A stretch of 14,869 nt of DNA from Candidatus Babelota bacterium (GTDB lineage: Bacteria > Babelota > Babeliae > Babelales > Vermiphilaceae), in contig JABSSP010000172.1 of the NCBI GenBank assembly GCA_013213985.1, positions 1 through 14,869 on the forward strand, written 5' to 3'. The notes below the pieces were generated by a model. The model saw nothing but the letters and a program-made list of their open reading frames with translations. It searched no databases and had not been told where the DNA came from. Positions 5,696 to 13,814 of this stretch are shown piece after piece. The translations under genes were made by a program, and so were the position numbers. Within the stretch, counting starts at the first letter, position 1, and every line of letters starts with the position of its first letter.

Positions 5696-6853
5696 ATGAA
5701 CATGCGTACATATTTTTTATTAATTTTTCTTTTATCTTTGTCGTATTTATCTCACCCTGCGGGATCCCCTCTTCGAGAAGAAAGACATCTTACAAAAGAA
5801 GAACAACAACAATTAAAAGACATGCAATACCAAGCCCGAATGCAAGCAAAATTTGAAACAACTAAAAGAGAATATTTTTATACTGAACGAATAAAAGAAC
5901 AGCAATGCACCCCACGCTATACCTATAAAGACTTAGTTCAGCCACTATCCGAAGAACAACAACTCGTCTTTGATCTATTTTTAAACCGCAATGAACTTGA
6001 AGAAGATACTGACGCAGAGCTTGAGGGCGGCATTATATTGGCTGGCCCTCCAGGAACAGGTAAAAGTTTTTTTGTTGAGTCATTGGCGGGAGAATTAGCA
6101 CAACATGGGTATACATTTTATAAACAATCAGCAGCTACTGTCAATGTGGGATATGCCGGTGAAGGAGCAGCTTATCTTGCAGTTACTTTTAAATATCTTC
6201 GTTCAGAAGCAACTAAAGAAAATCCCATTATATTTTTTATAGATGAAATTGATGCAATCGCTAAAAAACGCGAACTTTTTGGTGGCGGCGCAGCTGGTTC
6301 AGATATGCAAAATACACTTGACCATCTCCTTACTGAACTTGCAGATAACACAAATAATTATTTAACCGTTGTAGTTGCAACTAACCGATTATCAGTATTG
6401 GATTCTGCCTTTAAACGTACAGGGCGTATGCACATCAGTTTACACTTTTCACTTCCAAACAAAGAAAAAATAGAAAATGAAGTAAAACGCTGTACCAACA
6501 AATATCAGCAAAAATGGAAAAACCGCTCGCATCTTATATCAATCAAAGAAATAATTGAAGATGAATTTACAATTCGTGATGTTGAAGAAGTGTTTAAATG
6601 GGCAGCATGGCATGCATCACTTGAAAAAAGTGATGCTGTTAAAGAACGGCATTATGAAAAAGCAATGAAATTTGTAAAAAAAGAAAAGCTCGAAAACAAA
6701 AAGCTCGATTTCAACTCAACTTCAGACAGAATGGGAAAAGTACTTGCAAGAATAAATCAACTAAAAGCAGCCGGATACGATAAAGGAATTGCTATAAAAA
6801 TGATCCAGAGCTGGGGTTATGATGGGGATTTAACAAAAGAATTACCAAATTAA
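5696..6853 (+). CDS. AAA+ ATPase 1 with signal peptide
   Basis: The 385-residue protein starts with a signal peptide (hydrophobic about 5-19, then Ser-His-Pro-Ala-Gly-Ser). A charged, coiled-coil-like linker (about 27-70) and one AAA+ domain follow. The motifs are classical: Walker A GPPGTGKS at 117-124, Walker B Ile-Ile-Phe-Phe-Ile-Asp183-Glu184, sensor-1 Asn230 in Val-Ala-Thr-Asn-Arg, and the arginine fingers in Lys-Arg241-Thr-Gly-Arg244. The pattern is closest to the FtsH/classical AAA clade, but the FtsH zinc-protease part (HEXXH) is absent. It therefore looks like a complete unfoldase motor with no protease. All catalytic residues are present. An export signal on an ATPase is odd, because the periplasm lacks ATP; it may stay anchored or work outside the cell. 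It is the first gene of the operon, with an AAAGGA site 6 bases before the ATG. Confidence 0.88.
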   Translation: MNMRTYFLLIFLLSLSYLSHPAGSPLREERHLTKEEQQQLKDMQYQARMQAKFETTKREYFYTERIKEQQCTPRYTYKDLVQPLSEEQQLVFDLFLNRNELEEDTDAELEGGIILAGPPGTGKSFFVESLAGELAQHGYTFYKQSAATVNVGYAGEGAAYLAVTFKYLRSEATKENPIIFFIDEIDAIAKKRELFGGGAAGSDMQNTLDHLLTELADNTNNYLTVVVATNRLSVLDSAFKRTGRMHISLHFSLPNKEKIENEVKRCTNKYQQKWKNRSHLISIKEIIEDEFTIRDVEEVFKWAAWHASLEKSDAVKERHYEKAMKFVKKEKLENKKLDFNSTSDRMGKVLARINQLKAAGYDKGIAIKMIQSWGYDGDLTKELPN

Positions 6854-6881
6854 AGAACACATACTTAAATCAAGGTAAACT

Positions 6882-9212
6882 ATGAAAAAACAATTATTTT
6901 TATTTTCATTACTGAACTTGCTTTCATTCTCTATCGCATCCCCAATGCGTATGCGCGCTGCAACCAAAATCTTGGCTGGATTTGGAGCATGGGAAGCAAG
7001 TGATAAATCAAAACCAGCTTGGGTAGAATCTGGATCACAAGCTGATCTTGCTTACAACATGCACAAACCATCTTCTGATCATCGTCAAGATCCAGATTTT
7101 TCTCATTTTGGTGATTCTAACAAGTCAAACCAATCAGAACCGGGTCCCTATCTTGGACGAGAGCCAAACAAAGGCGTAAGAGAACCAGAGTTAACATCAA
7201 GCACGAAACTCAATATGCTCCTAGAAAAATACCTCATATTTCATTGGGAAAGAAATAAAGACATCCGCACCATCATCGACCAAAATTGTCAATTGTTGAT
7301 CACACAATATCATCCTACCACTCCCGGCCCCATTAACTCTGATATCGTCAGTGATTGCAGAAGACTCAAAAAACAGGTTCGTGATAAAGAATCTGTCGAT
7401 ATACTTGTTGGTGAATATAAACGACTCGAACAACATCATCGTCAGGCACAACAAGAACTAGCACGTCAAAACACATTTGGTTTCAGTCAAAACTCTTATA
7501 CTGAGACACCTGTTTTCACACCCCCCACACCGGCAAAAACACAAAAACTAAAAACTAAGCCCAAAACTAATTCTACAAAACAAACAAAATCAACTCCACA
7601 GATTTCACAAAAAGAAATCAACCGTCTTGCCGAGCTTGCAAACCACTATGCGCAACAACTGGAATATAATCCTGATCTATCTGAACAAACGGCTAACCGC
7701 ATGCTTGCGAGGCAACGTGCAATTGAACAATCAACAAAAGCAATACATATAGTTATTGACCCTCTTCGGCAAGCTCTTAGTGATGAACTTGGAAATATTG
7801 CCAAAGAAATTAAAGCATCAACAACCAATATTGCCGCATCAGAACTTGGTTTTCTGCACACCAAGGCCCATGTTTTCATGGAATTAACCAAAGATCTCGA
7901 ACAAGGTGGTTATTTTGTTGATGCATTTAATGCACTTGATGTGGTCCATGTAATTAATGACACTGCTAAGCAAACTGGCCCTGAAATCTATACCAAACAA
8001 GCGGGAGAATTATTAAAAACTATTTGGAGCGGATATAAAAATATTCGTCCGGAATATCGATTACTCATAGGTGATTTTGTCACCGTCATCACTGACCCTA
8101 ACGATGTTCGGTCTCTTGTAAAAAACAGCAATGCTGCCACTCGAGGATTCATTCGTGCTACTAAAGAATTTGCAGTAGAACTCAAGGATCTTCCTAAAAA
8201 TGTGGTTGAAGGTGTTGCCGCTATTGCAACCAAAATGTATTACTTCTCCAACCATTATTTGATCAACGATTATGACCTGACATCGCAGCTTGAGGTCATC
8301 CAAGAACTCAGAAATGAGATAGAGAGATTTGAAACAAATAAAGAACTTGCCGTACAAAAACTTACTGACCTACTTCATCACGAACAACAACTTGTTGAAA
8401 CATACAAACAACGCCAAAAGACTAATGAAAAAGTTGGCAAATTTATAAAAGAAAAGCTCGGTGATTTTTATGAACCATTTGAAGGTAAAAGTTCATCAGA
8501 ACAGGTTAAAGAACTGTTCAAACTTGCATATCATACACTAACGTATGAACCTTCTGAAGATACTGTAGAAAACGTCACTGCGTTTGCCACAAAGCATGCA
8601 CTCAATTACGGAACAGGCAATGCAGCCGGCAAACTCTTTGTAATTACCGGAGAAGGTCTTGGTGCACTTGCACACGGTGCAACTGAATTGAGTGCCGACA
8701 TTGCAGCACAGCTTTCTAATGGGAATGCATTACGCATTAACGGTAATACAATTGCAATTGTTGCTAACGACATTGCCGAAGCCGAAGCGGTACGCGCAGC
8801 TATTACAACAACTGCTGGGGTCGTTGCTGATATTACTGAAATTGCAGTGCCTGCAACGGCACTATTAAAAGATGGCAATGATCTTGGTTGCTCAGAACAA
8901 CAACCTGATTGGACCCCTCACGGATATAAGCACTCTTCTTCAAAAAATTTAAAATGGAAAGACGTTATTAAACAAACCAAAAACGGCCCTGCAAAATATC
9001 ATCATAATATTGATATAGAAAAATTAGAGCGAATGGTATGGCAAAAGGGAACCAAAATAAATAACGGTAAACCGTGGAAGGTGATGAAACTAGACTATTT
9101 GGTAGGTGCAAAAAATGGAATAGAAACACAATTTGTAAGAGTCGAAATGAGTGCAAACACTATACATGGGCATCCCATTACAAAATCAGAATATTTAAAA
9201 CTTTTAAACTAA
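6882..9212 (+). CDS. Large secreted protein with toxin-like C-terminal module
   Basis: This 776-residue protein has a signal peptide (MKKQLFLFSLLNLLSFSIAS, cleavage near residue 20). A polar, disordered N-terminal part (about 40-105) is followed by charged helices and a Pro/Thr/Lys-rich linker (about 205-243). A long helical region follows (about 245-560), then a Gly/Ala-rich stretch with hydrophobic runs (about 565-665). The last 100 residues form a distinct compact module starting at Trp677-Thr-Pro-His680-Gly-Tyr-Lys683. It has Gly-Pro-Ala-Lys705-Tyr, Leu-Glu-Arg717-Met-Val-Trp, Lys733-Val-Met, Gly-Ala-Lys744, Arg753-Val-Glu and His762-Gly-His764-Pro. A long variable stalk with a short conserved polar tip, followed at once by a small gene, is the polymorphic-toxin layout. 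The His/Lys/Arg/Ser/Thr content would suit a BECR-type RNase fold, but I cannot prove that. AAGG lies 8 bases before the ATG. The target could be the protist host or rival bacteria. Confidence 0.7.
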   Translation: MKKQLFLFSLLNLLSFSIASPMRMRAATKILAGFGAWEASDKSKPAWVESGSQADLAYNMHKPSSDHRQDPDFSHFGDSNKSNQSEPGPYLGREPNKGVREPELTSSTKLNMLLEKYLIFHWERNKDIRTIIDQNCQLLITQYHPTTPGPINSDIVSDCRRLKKQVRDKESVDILVGEYKRLEQHHRQAQQELARQNTFGFSQNSYTETPVFTPPTPAKTQKLKTKPKTNSTKQTKSTPQISQKEINRLAELANHYAQQLEYNPDLSEQTANRMLARQRAIEQSTKAIHIVIDPLRQALSDELGNIAKEIKASTTNIAASELGFLHTKAHVFMELTKDLEQGGYFVDAFNALDVVHVINDTAKQTGPEIYTKQAGELLKTIWSGYKNIRPEYRLLIGDFVTVITDPNDVRSLVKNSNAATRGFIRATKEFAVELKDLPKNVVEGVAAIATKMYYFSNHYLINDYDLTSQLEVIQELRNEIERFETNKELAVQKLTDLLHHEQQLVETYKQRQKTNEKVGKFIKEKLGDFYEPFEGKSSSEQVKELFKLAYHTLTYEPSEDTVENVTAFATKHALNYGTGNAAGKLFVITGEGLGALAHGATELSADIAAQLSNGNALRINGNTIAIVANDIAEAEAVRAAITTTAGVVADITEIAVPATALLKDGNDLGCSEQQPDWTPHGYKHSSSKNLKWKDVIKQTKNGPAKYHHNIDIEKLERMVWQKGTKINNGKPWKVMKLDYLVGAKNGIETQFVRVEMSANTIHGHPITKSEYLKLLN

Positions 9213-9230
9213 CCAGGAACAGGTTTGCTA

Positions 9231-9545
9231 ATGAAAAAAATAAATATTAAATCAGGAAAAATTTTATACAATGATTTAAATATTTTAAATAAATCTTTAA
9301 GTAAACAGATTTTTTCATTAAAAGAAGATTTACTACAAATCGAATACCCAGACGGTTATTTGATAGATGTTGGATGGTACCCTGAATTCGATATCACAGG
9401 ACATTTTAAAATCATGCTAATAAAGGACTTTAATTGGGATCAACCAGTTAAAGATATAACATGTAAAGATTTGGTGAAACTTATAAAAAATATTCAAAAA
9501 ATTATTGATGAAATAGATAATAAAACTTTACAGTTAAAGGAATAA
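9231..9545 (+). CDS. Small cytoplasmic protein, candidate immunity protein
   Basis: This 104-residue acidic/basic mixed protein has no signal peptide and no membrane segment, unlike every other gene in this operon. I chose the ATG at 9231, which has AGG 7 bases upstream, over the TTG at 9225. It starts 18 bases after the stop of the toxin-like gene. Its core, Tyr-Leu-Ile-Asp-Val-Gly-Trp-Tyr-Pro-Glu-Phe-Asp, then Gly-His-Phe-Lys-Ile-Met, looks like a beta-strand pair; an amphipathic C-terminal helix (about 75-100) follows. Position, size and location in the cytoplasm fit an immunity protein that binds and blocks the C-terminal module of the toxin. I seem to recall this 'DVGWYPEFD' signature beside similar toxin tips, but I cannot confirm it here. 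The A+T content is higher than that of its neighbours, as is common for such small partners. The next gene starts 2 bases after its stop. Confidence 0.65.
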   Translation: MKKINIKSGKILYNDLNILNKSLSKQIFSLKEDLLQIEYPDGYLIDVGWYPEFDITGHFKIMLIKDFNWDQPVKDITCKDLVKLIKNIQKIIDEIDNKTLQLKE

Positions 9546-9547
9546 TT

Positions 9548-10564
9548 ATGAAAAAGATATTGATGAGCATAGCAATAATTGCTCCATTAGCAATCCAAGC
9601 TAGTGATATGCCACCTCGTAAAAAACAAAATAATGAAGTACCAATTCAACAAGAAATTCCAACACCAAGTAAAACAGATAGAAAACTTAATTCAATGACG
9701 CTTCCTAACTTTGTTGGTAAGCTTCCTGATTATTTTGACATTAATCTGGGGTGGATTATACGCTCTCCTAACGATACCTTTTTTGGGGGAGCAACTATTT
9801 TGATAGTTGGTGAAAAAGGAACTGGCAAAACCCTACTCGTAAATGAAATAATAAAAAAGTCCGGCTTAGAGACAATATATGTTCCTATGAAAGAATTATA
9901 CAATCAACCTTTGCCAGACGGCTATAAAAATCATAGCCGTTATGCTGATGCTGTAATTAAAAATGCTCTATCTAGAGCAAAAGATATATCACAAACTAAG
10001 AATAAATCTGTGATTGTTTTTATTGATGATCTTGATTATGGATATCCCAAGGATAAACCATTTGAATCAATATCTATTGGTGGTAACACACTTCCTGATA
10101 TTGAAGATAACTACAAACACATTAAATTCATAGCAACCGCTACAGATATTGATGTATTTCCAAAAGATATTCCTTATCGAAGATTAACTTATGTTATTCC
10201 ACTTTCATTACCTGATTATTCAAGTAGAAAAGCGATCATTGAGTTTCACTTAAAAAAACATTTAGCCGACAAAAATATAAAGTTTTCTACGCTTGCTTTT
10301 GCTTCACAAGGATTTTCTGGTGGTGATTTAGTACGTGTAATAAACAATGCCGCAAAGCTAGCACAAAAACGCAGTGACTCTCAAATTACACAAGCTGATC
10401 TATGGACTGCTTTTAAGCCAATCAGACGTGAATTAGCACTACAACAATGGGAGGGAGCCAAGCAATCAACACAAAATTTTTTAACAGAATATGGCCCGGC
10501 TATTGTAGCAATACTCGCAACAGTAGCAATGATTCTTTTAATTAAAAATAAAAACAAAAAATAA
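9548..10564 (+). CDS. AAA+ ATPase 2 with signal peptide and C-terminal membrane anchor
   Basis: The 338-residue protein has a signal peptide (MKKILMSIAIIAPLAIQAS) and a polar linker rich in Pro, Gln and Lys (about 20-50). One AAA+ domain follows, with Walker A GEKGTGKT at 88-95 and Walker B Val-Ile-Val-Phe-Ile-Asp160-Asp161. The sensor-2-like helix is Gly-Phe-Ser-Gly-Gly-Asp-Leu (255-261), close to the FtsH pattern. It ends with a hydrophobic helix (about 315-333) and a Lys/Asn-rich tail. The Walker B glutamate is replaced by Asp, and sensor 1 reads Ala-Thr-Ala-Thr without the usual Asn. Arg211-Arg212 may supply an arginine finger. Hydrolysis may therefore be weak. If the signal is cleaved and the tail spans the membrane, the ATPase domain would face the periplasm. 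The ribosome site AAAGG lies inside the end of the preceding gene, so the two are probably coupled. Confidence 0.82.
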   Translation: MKKILMSIAIIAPLAIQASDMPPRKKQNNEVPIQQEIPTPSKTDRKLNSMTLPNFVGKLPDYFDINLGWIIRSPNDTFFGGATILIVGEKGTGKTLLVNEIIKKSGLETIYVPMKELYNQPLPDGYKNHSRYADAVIKNALSRAKDISQTKNKSVIVFIDDLDYGYPKDKPFESISIGGNTLPDIEDNYKHIKFIATATDIDVFPKDIPYRRLTYVIPLSLPDYSSRKAIIEFHLKKHLADKNIKFSTLAFASQGFSGGDLVRVINNAAKLAQKRSDSQITQADLWTAFKPIRRELALQQWEGAKQSTQNFLTEYGPAIVAILATVAMILLIKNKNKK

Positions 10565-10595
10565 TACAATTACTTTTTTATACTAGGAGTTCATT

Positions 10596-11645
10596 ATGAA
10601 CAGAAGAAGACTAAATCTTTCTACAATTATATTACTCACAGCCTCATCTATAGCATTTAGTACAACAATGCCTACGCGTGCACGAAAAGATTTACCTAAC
10701 ATGAAAAAATCAAAGTTTCCATATCTGTCTATTCCTGAAGAAAATCGTAAAAGCCTCAAGGGAGCTATTTCTAAAAAATTGGAAGAAATCTTTACCTCCA
10801 TCGCTAATAAACGAACTCTACCTCCGGGACTTTTCTTTTATGGTAAAAAAGGAATAGGCAAAACACTCACAGCTCAAGCACTCACGGGTGAACTTGATGG
10901 ATATGCCATACATTTTGATACTAATGAAATAATTGAAGCAGGAAACTGTAATTCTACTATTAAGAGAATTTTTACTTATGCACGAAATTGTGTAAAAGAG
11001 CACAACAAATATGTAATAATATTTTTTGATGATATTCATGAAGCAGGAAAGAATGGATCACAATCTCCTGCAATGCGTAGCTTCACGACTACCTTATGTT
11101 CTGAAATAAAGAAAGAACGAGAAAATCACAAAATATTGGTTATTGCAGCTACATATGAAAAGGTAGAAAAAATTCATAGCCTTTTTATTAAATCACCCTT
11201 TGAAACAGTCAAATTTGAAGAACCAGATACAAAAAGCCGTTTCGCTATCCTAGAATATTATTTTAGAAAATCAAGCTACTTCAGAGAATCCCATATTCCA
11301 GTCCTTAAAGAAATTGCTGAAAGAACCTCAGGATTAACAGCTCGTGATTTAAAATTAATGGTTAATATAGCAAAAAGGTCAGTAGAACAACGATACGAAG
11401 ACTCGAACAGAAAAACTAAACTTATATTTTCAAAATCAGATCTTGTATATGCATACAAACAAATCAACATACTCAAAGTCAAAGAAGATGGTAGTTTTAG
11501 TTTGACTCGAGTAGCTGAAGGAAGTGTAGTCGCTACTGTTGGAGCAATTGTTGGCTTCGTAATAGCAATAATAGCTGGCAGTAATGGTGGTAATGGTGGA
11601 AATGGGGGAAGTAATGGCAGCCCCACTGGGTCTTCTAGCGTTTAA
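10596..11645 (+). CDS. AAA+ ATPase 3, divergent, with signal peptide and C-terminal membrane anchor
   Basis: The 349-residue protein has the same plan as the preceding ATPase: signal peptide (about 1-22), basic linker, one AAA+ domain, C-terminal hydrophobic helix (about 310-327), and here a Gly/Asn/Ser-rich tail (329-349). Walker A is GKKGIGKT at 83-90 and Walker B is Val-Ile-Ile-Phe-Phe-Asp145-Asp146, again with Asp for the catalytic Glu. The sensor-1 position is Ala-Ala-Thr-Tyr, and the arginine-finger region (Phe-Ile-Lys-Ser-Pro-Phe-Glu) has lost both arginines. It can probably bind nucleotide but may be a poor hydrolase or a partner in a mixed ring. The GGNGGNGG repeat is encoded by a GGT/GGA-rich microrepeat. 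A TAGGAG ribosome site precedes the ATG. The gene lies 31 bases after ATPase 2 and looks like an old tandem duplicate of it. Confidence 0.8.
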   Translation: MNRRRLNLSTIILLTASSIAFSTTMPTRARKDLPNMKKSKFPYLSIPEENRKSLKGAISKKLEEIFTSIANKRTLPPGLFFYGKKGIGKTLTAQALTGELDGYAIHFDTNEIIEAGNCNSTIKRIFTYARNCVKEHNKYVIIFFDDIHEAGKNGSQSPAMRSFTTTLCSEIKKERENHKILVIAATYEKVEKIHSLFIKSPFETVKFEEPDTKSRFAILEYYFRKSSYFRESHIPVLKEIAERTSGLTARDLKLMVNIAKRSVEQRYEDSNRKTKLIFSKSDLVYAYKQINILKVKEDGSFSLTRVAEGSVVATVGAIVGFVIAIIAGSNGGNGGNGGSNGSPTGSSSV

Positions 11646-11684
11646 TAAAGACAATTTTTATAATTAATTTTTTAAGGAAATAAA

Positions 11685-11978
11685 ATGAAAAAATCTTTAT
11701 TACTATCAGTGTTGTTGGTATTTACTGCAAATAATATTCACCCAGAAACACCAAAACCTGGCACAAGCATGGGAGAACTACTTTTTGATGGCCCTGGTAT
11801 TATAGGATTTGGCCACGCTATATTATTTGAAGTTTTAATACTATCATTCATATTTAAAAATTTGAATATGGCTAGATATTTTAAAAAATTAGAAAATAAT
11901 TTAGACAAGTCTAATAATAAGGACAATACGAAGAAAAAGCCTGAGAAGAGCGAAGCTAATATTACTGCTTGTTCATAA
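11685..11978 (+). CDS. Small secreted/membrane protein of unknown function
   Basis: I do not recognise this 97-residue protein. It has a signal peptide (MKKSLLLSVLLVFTANNIHP), a short Gly/Pro-containing segment, one membrane helix (about 38-58), and a very charged Lys/Asn/Asp-rich tail (63-97). If the signal is cleaved the tail would lie in the cytoplasm; if not, the protein crosses the membrane twice. It is the last gene of the operon, 39 bases after ATPase 3, with an AAGGA site before the ATG and an intrinsic terminator 14 bases after its stop. By position it could be an adaptor or membrane partner of the AAA+ proteins, which is inference only. Confidence 0.7.
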   Translation: MKKSLLLSVLLVFTANNIHPETPKPGTSMGELLFDGPGIIGFGHAILFEVLILSFIFKNLNMARYFKKLENNLDKSNNKDNTKKKPEKSEANITACS

Positions 11979-11991
11979 TTCTTTAAAATGG

Positions 11992-12025
11992 GCACCATAC
12001 TCATTCAGCATGGTGCGCATTTTTT
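11992..12025 (+). terminator. Intrinsic terminator of the toxin/AAA+ operon
   Basis: The stem GCACCAT (11992-11998) pairs with ATGGTGC (12010-12016) around an 11-base loop and is followed closely by six T residues (12020-12025). It lies just after the stop of the small membrane protein and marks the end of the six-gene unit. Confidence 0.8.
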
Positions 12026-12045
12026 ACAAGGGAAATCTACCCTTT

Positions 12046-12074
12046 TTGCCAATCCGACCAAAAGACGATAAAAT
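12046..12074 (+). promoter_or_regulatory. Promoter of the outer-membrane protein gene
   Basis: TTGCCA (12046-12051) and TAAAAT (12069-12074) are separated by the ideal 17 bases. It starts 20 bases after the terminator of the preceding operon, so the outer-membrane protein gene is a separate unit. The leader to the ATG at 12165 is about 85 bases and contains no clear ribosome site. Confidence 0.6.
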
Positions 12075-12164
12075 TAATAGGAGTGATAGATTCTATCCTA
12101 ATAGTGCTTCTATTGCGCACTTATCCTGAAAAGCATAGATTACCAGAGCGAACGTTATTGGATT

Positions 12165-13793
12165 ATGATTATAAAACAGAGATTTTTTAACTTTTTTTAC
12201 CCCTGGGTAATTATACTGTCAATTATGGCATGTGTTGGCACATTGAGTACAGCTCAGCTGGATGCTCCTTTTGATGATCCGGCCATTGATGCATTTTTAA
12301 ATGAAAATGTACAAGCAGCAGAAGAAGCATGCGATAAAGAATCGGTTATTGGTCTGTTGCAAGATTTTAATATCATAGATCTGCTCAAACAAGATTTTTA
12401 TTTGCGCACCAATTATTTAAATAAAAGAAGTCTTTTAGATGAAGCACTCTTTATGAATGAATGGTGTTCACAATGCGACAATTATTTTAGCGCCTATCTT
12501 TTTTTCAACCAGTACACCAGAAAAAATTTTACGACAAAGCGCGACACCATCAATGCATACCTTGCCGTCGGTGATGATCAATTTATTGATAACTTGCAAG
12601 CAATTCTAGAAGAGATTGAAGATCTTATCAATTTTGATACAGAATCCGCAGTTGCTGTACTTTCATTGATAGAAAATTTTGTGGTGGAAGAACGACGCCT
12701 TGGATTTATGTTTAGTGGGCAATACACATGGTGCGATTGGCGCCTAAGAGTAAAAATGCCCCTGCAGTATCACGAGCGAAATTATTTTGCTAATTTAGAA
12801 ATTCAAAATGCATTACAAGAACTCCTTGATCCAATCACCGGTGCACCCTCACCACAAGAAGAAGGACGCTTTCAACGCGAACATTTAATTAGTGATCAGT
12901 TTGGTGTTGGCGATACGCGAATTGAAATTGATTATCCTGTTGTTGACACATGCAACACAAATATGCGCGCGGGATTTTTGGCAACCATTCCAACGGCTTA
13001 TGCATTTAAAAAGGGTCTGTACGGATCCTTTTTTTGTCGTAATAGAAATAGACCAACTATTGATCTTTGTTTACTTGTAGACCAAGAAGCCATCAGCAGC
13101 GGTGCATTAGAACAAGCATTTACAAACTTTTTTTTACAAGCTATGGATTATCTGTCGGCAATTTTGCTCGATACTCGGCTAGGCAATAATGGTCATTTTG
13201 GATTAGGAGCTCTTTTACATTCGCAAGGGTGTTTAGGTAAATGGGTCAACAGACCGTGGGCACAAAACATAAAAATAAAAAGTCGGCTTTCAGCTGAATA
13301 TTTAATTCCCAAAGAAGAACGCGTTTTTTTTATAGAACATAACAATGCCGCAGAATTTGACTGTAGAGATTTTGATGATGAAAATCAGGTTGATAGCAAC
13401 TTTGATTTTCTTACCCGCGTTCTTACAAACCGCTTCTTTCCATTTAATTTTAAAGCAAAGGTTTCACCAGGTGTTATTTTTAGATCAACGTCTCGCCTGA
13501 TATACGAGCGCTGCAAATGGGGAGGATATTTTGGCTTTGATAGTTATTTACAGATTGGTCAAGGAATTAGCGAGATTTGTGCGCCTGATAAAATAAAAAA
13601 AGTGTTATGCAAAGCAAAAGCAGAAAAATCGTGGATTTATCAAAGTAGAATTATTGGAGGACTTTCGTATAGAATACCGCGTTCATGCTCAAAATGTGAT
13701 GTTATTCTTTCTTTAAATGGTGGACTTACCTATATGACCCGTGGTCTGGGTAAAGACTTCACCCTTTCTTTTAATATCGATACTAATTTTTAA
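12165..13793 (+). CDS. Putative outer-membrane beta-barrel protein
   Basis: The 542-residue protein has a signal peptide (hydrophobic about 9-27, cleavage after Ser-Thr-Ala30). The N-terminal third is acidic and helical (about 35-185). After that come many short alternating strands with aromatic residues, for example Phe-Met-Phe-Ser-Gly-Gln-Tyr-Thr-Trp and Tyr-Phe-Gly-Phe-Asp-Ser-Tyr-Leu. It ends with the strand Phe-Thr-Leu-Ser-Phe-Asn-Ile-Asp-Thr-Asn-Phe. A C-terminal phenylalanine on an amphipathic strand is the usual recognition signal for the BAM outer-membrane insertion machine. It is rich in Cys (about 15), which suggests disulfides in the envelope. I recognise no named family. The start has no good Shine-Dalgarno sequence, but no better ATG is near. 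The context of secreted proteins fits a surface protein that meets the host. Confidence 0.7.
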   Translation: MIIKQRFFNFFYPWVIILSIMACVGTLSTAQLDAPFDDPAIDAFLNENVQAAEEACDKESVIGLLQDFNIIDLLKQDFYLRTNYLNKRSLLDEALFMNEWCSQCDNYFSAYLFFNQYTRKNFTTKRDTINAYLAVGDDQFIDNLQAILEEIEDLINFDTESAVAVLSLIENFVVEERRLGFMFSGQYTWCDWRLRVKMPLQYHERNYFANLEIQNALQELLDPITGAPSPQEEGRFQREHLISDQFGVGDTRIEIDYPVVDTCNTNMRAGFLATIPTAYAFKKGLYGSFFCRNRNRPTIDLCLLVDQEAISSGALEQAFTNFFLQAMDYLSAILLDTRLGNNGHFGLGALLHSQGCLGKWVNRPWAQNIKIKSRLSAEYLIPKEERVFFIEHNNAAEFDCRDFDDENQVDSNFDFLTRVLTNRFFPFNFKAKVSPGVIFRSTSRLIYERCKWGGYFGFDSYLQIGQGISEICAPDKIKKVLCKAKAEKSWIYQSRIIGGLSYRIPRSCSKCDVILSLNGGLTYMTRGLGKDFTLSFNIDTNF

Positions 13794-13814
13794 AAAATAA
13801 TTAATGAGGAAAAA

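Noticed and set aside
5696..6853. FtsH protease
   Set aside because: The AAA+ motifs are FtsH-like, but no zinc-binding HEXXH protease domain follows. The protein ends in a short helical tail.
7221..8878. Several minus-strand open frames of 77-98 codons opposite the large secreted protein
   Set aside because: They lie antisense to a single continuous gene with signal peptide and ribosome site, and they show no protein-family features.
12165..12236. Lipoprotein signal (Ile-Met-Ala-Cys) in the outer-membrane protein
   Set aside because: Met at position -2 is not typical of a lipobox, and a normal cleavage site after Ser-Thr-Ala30 follows.
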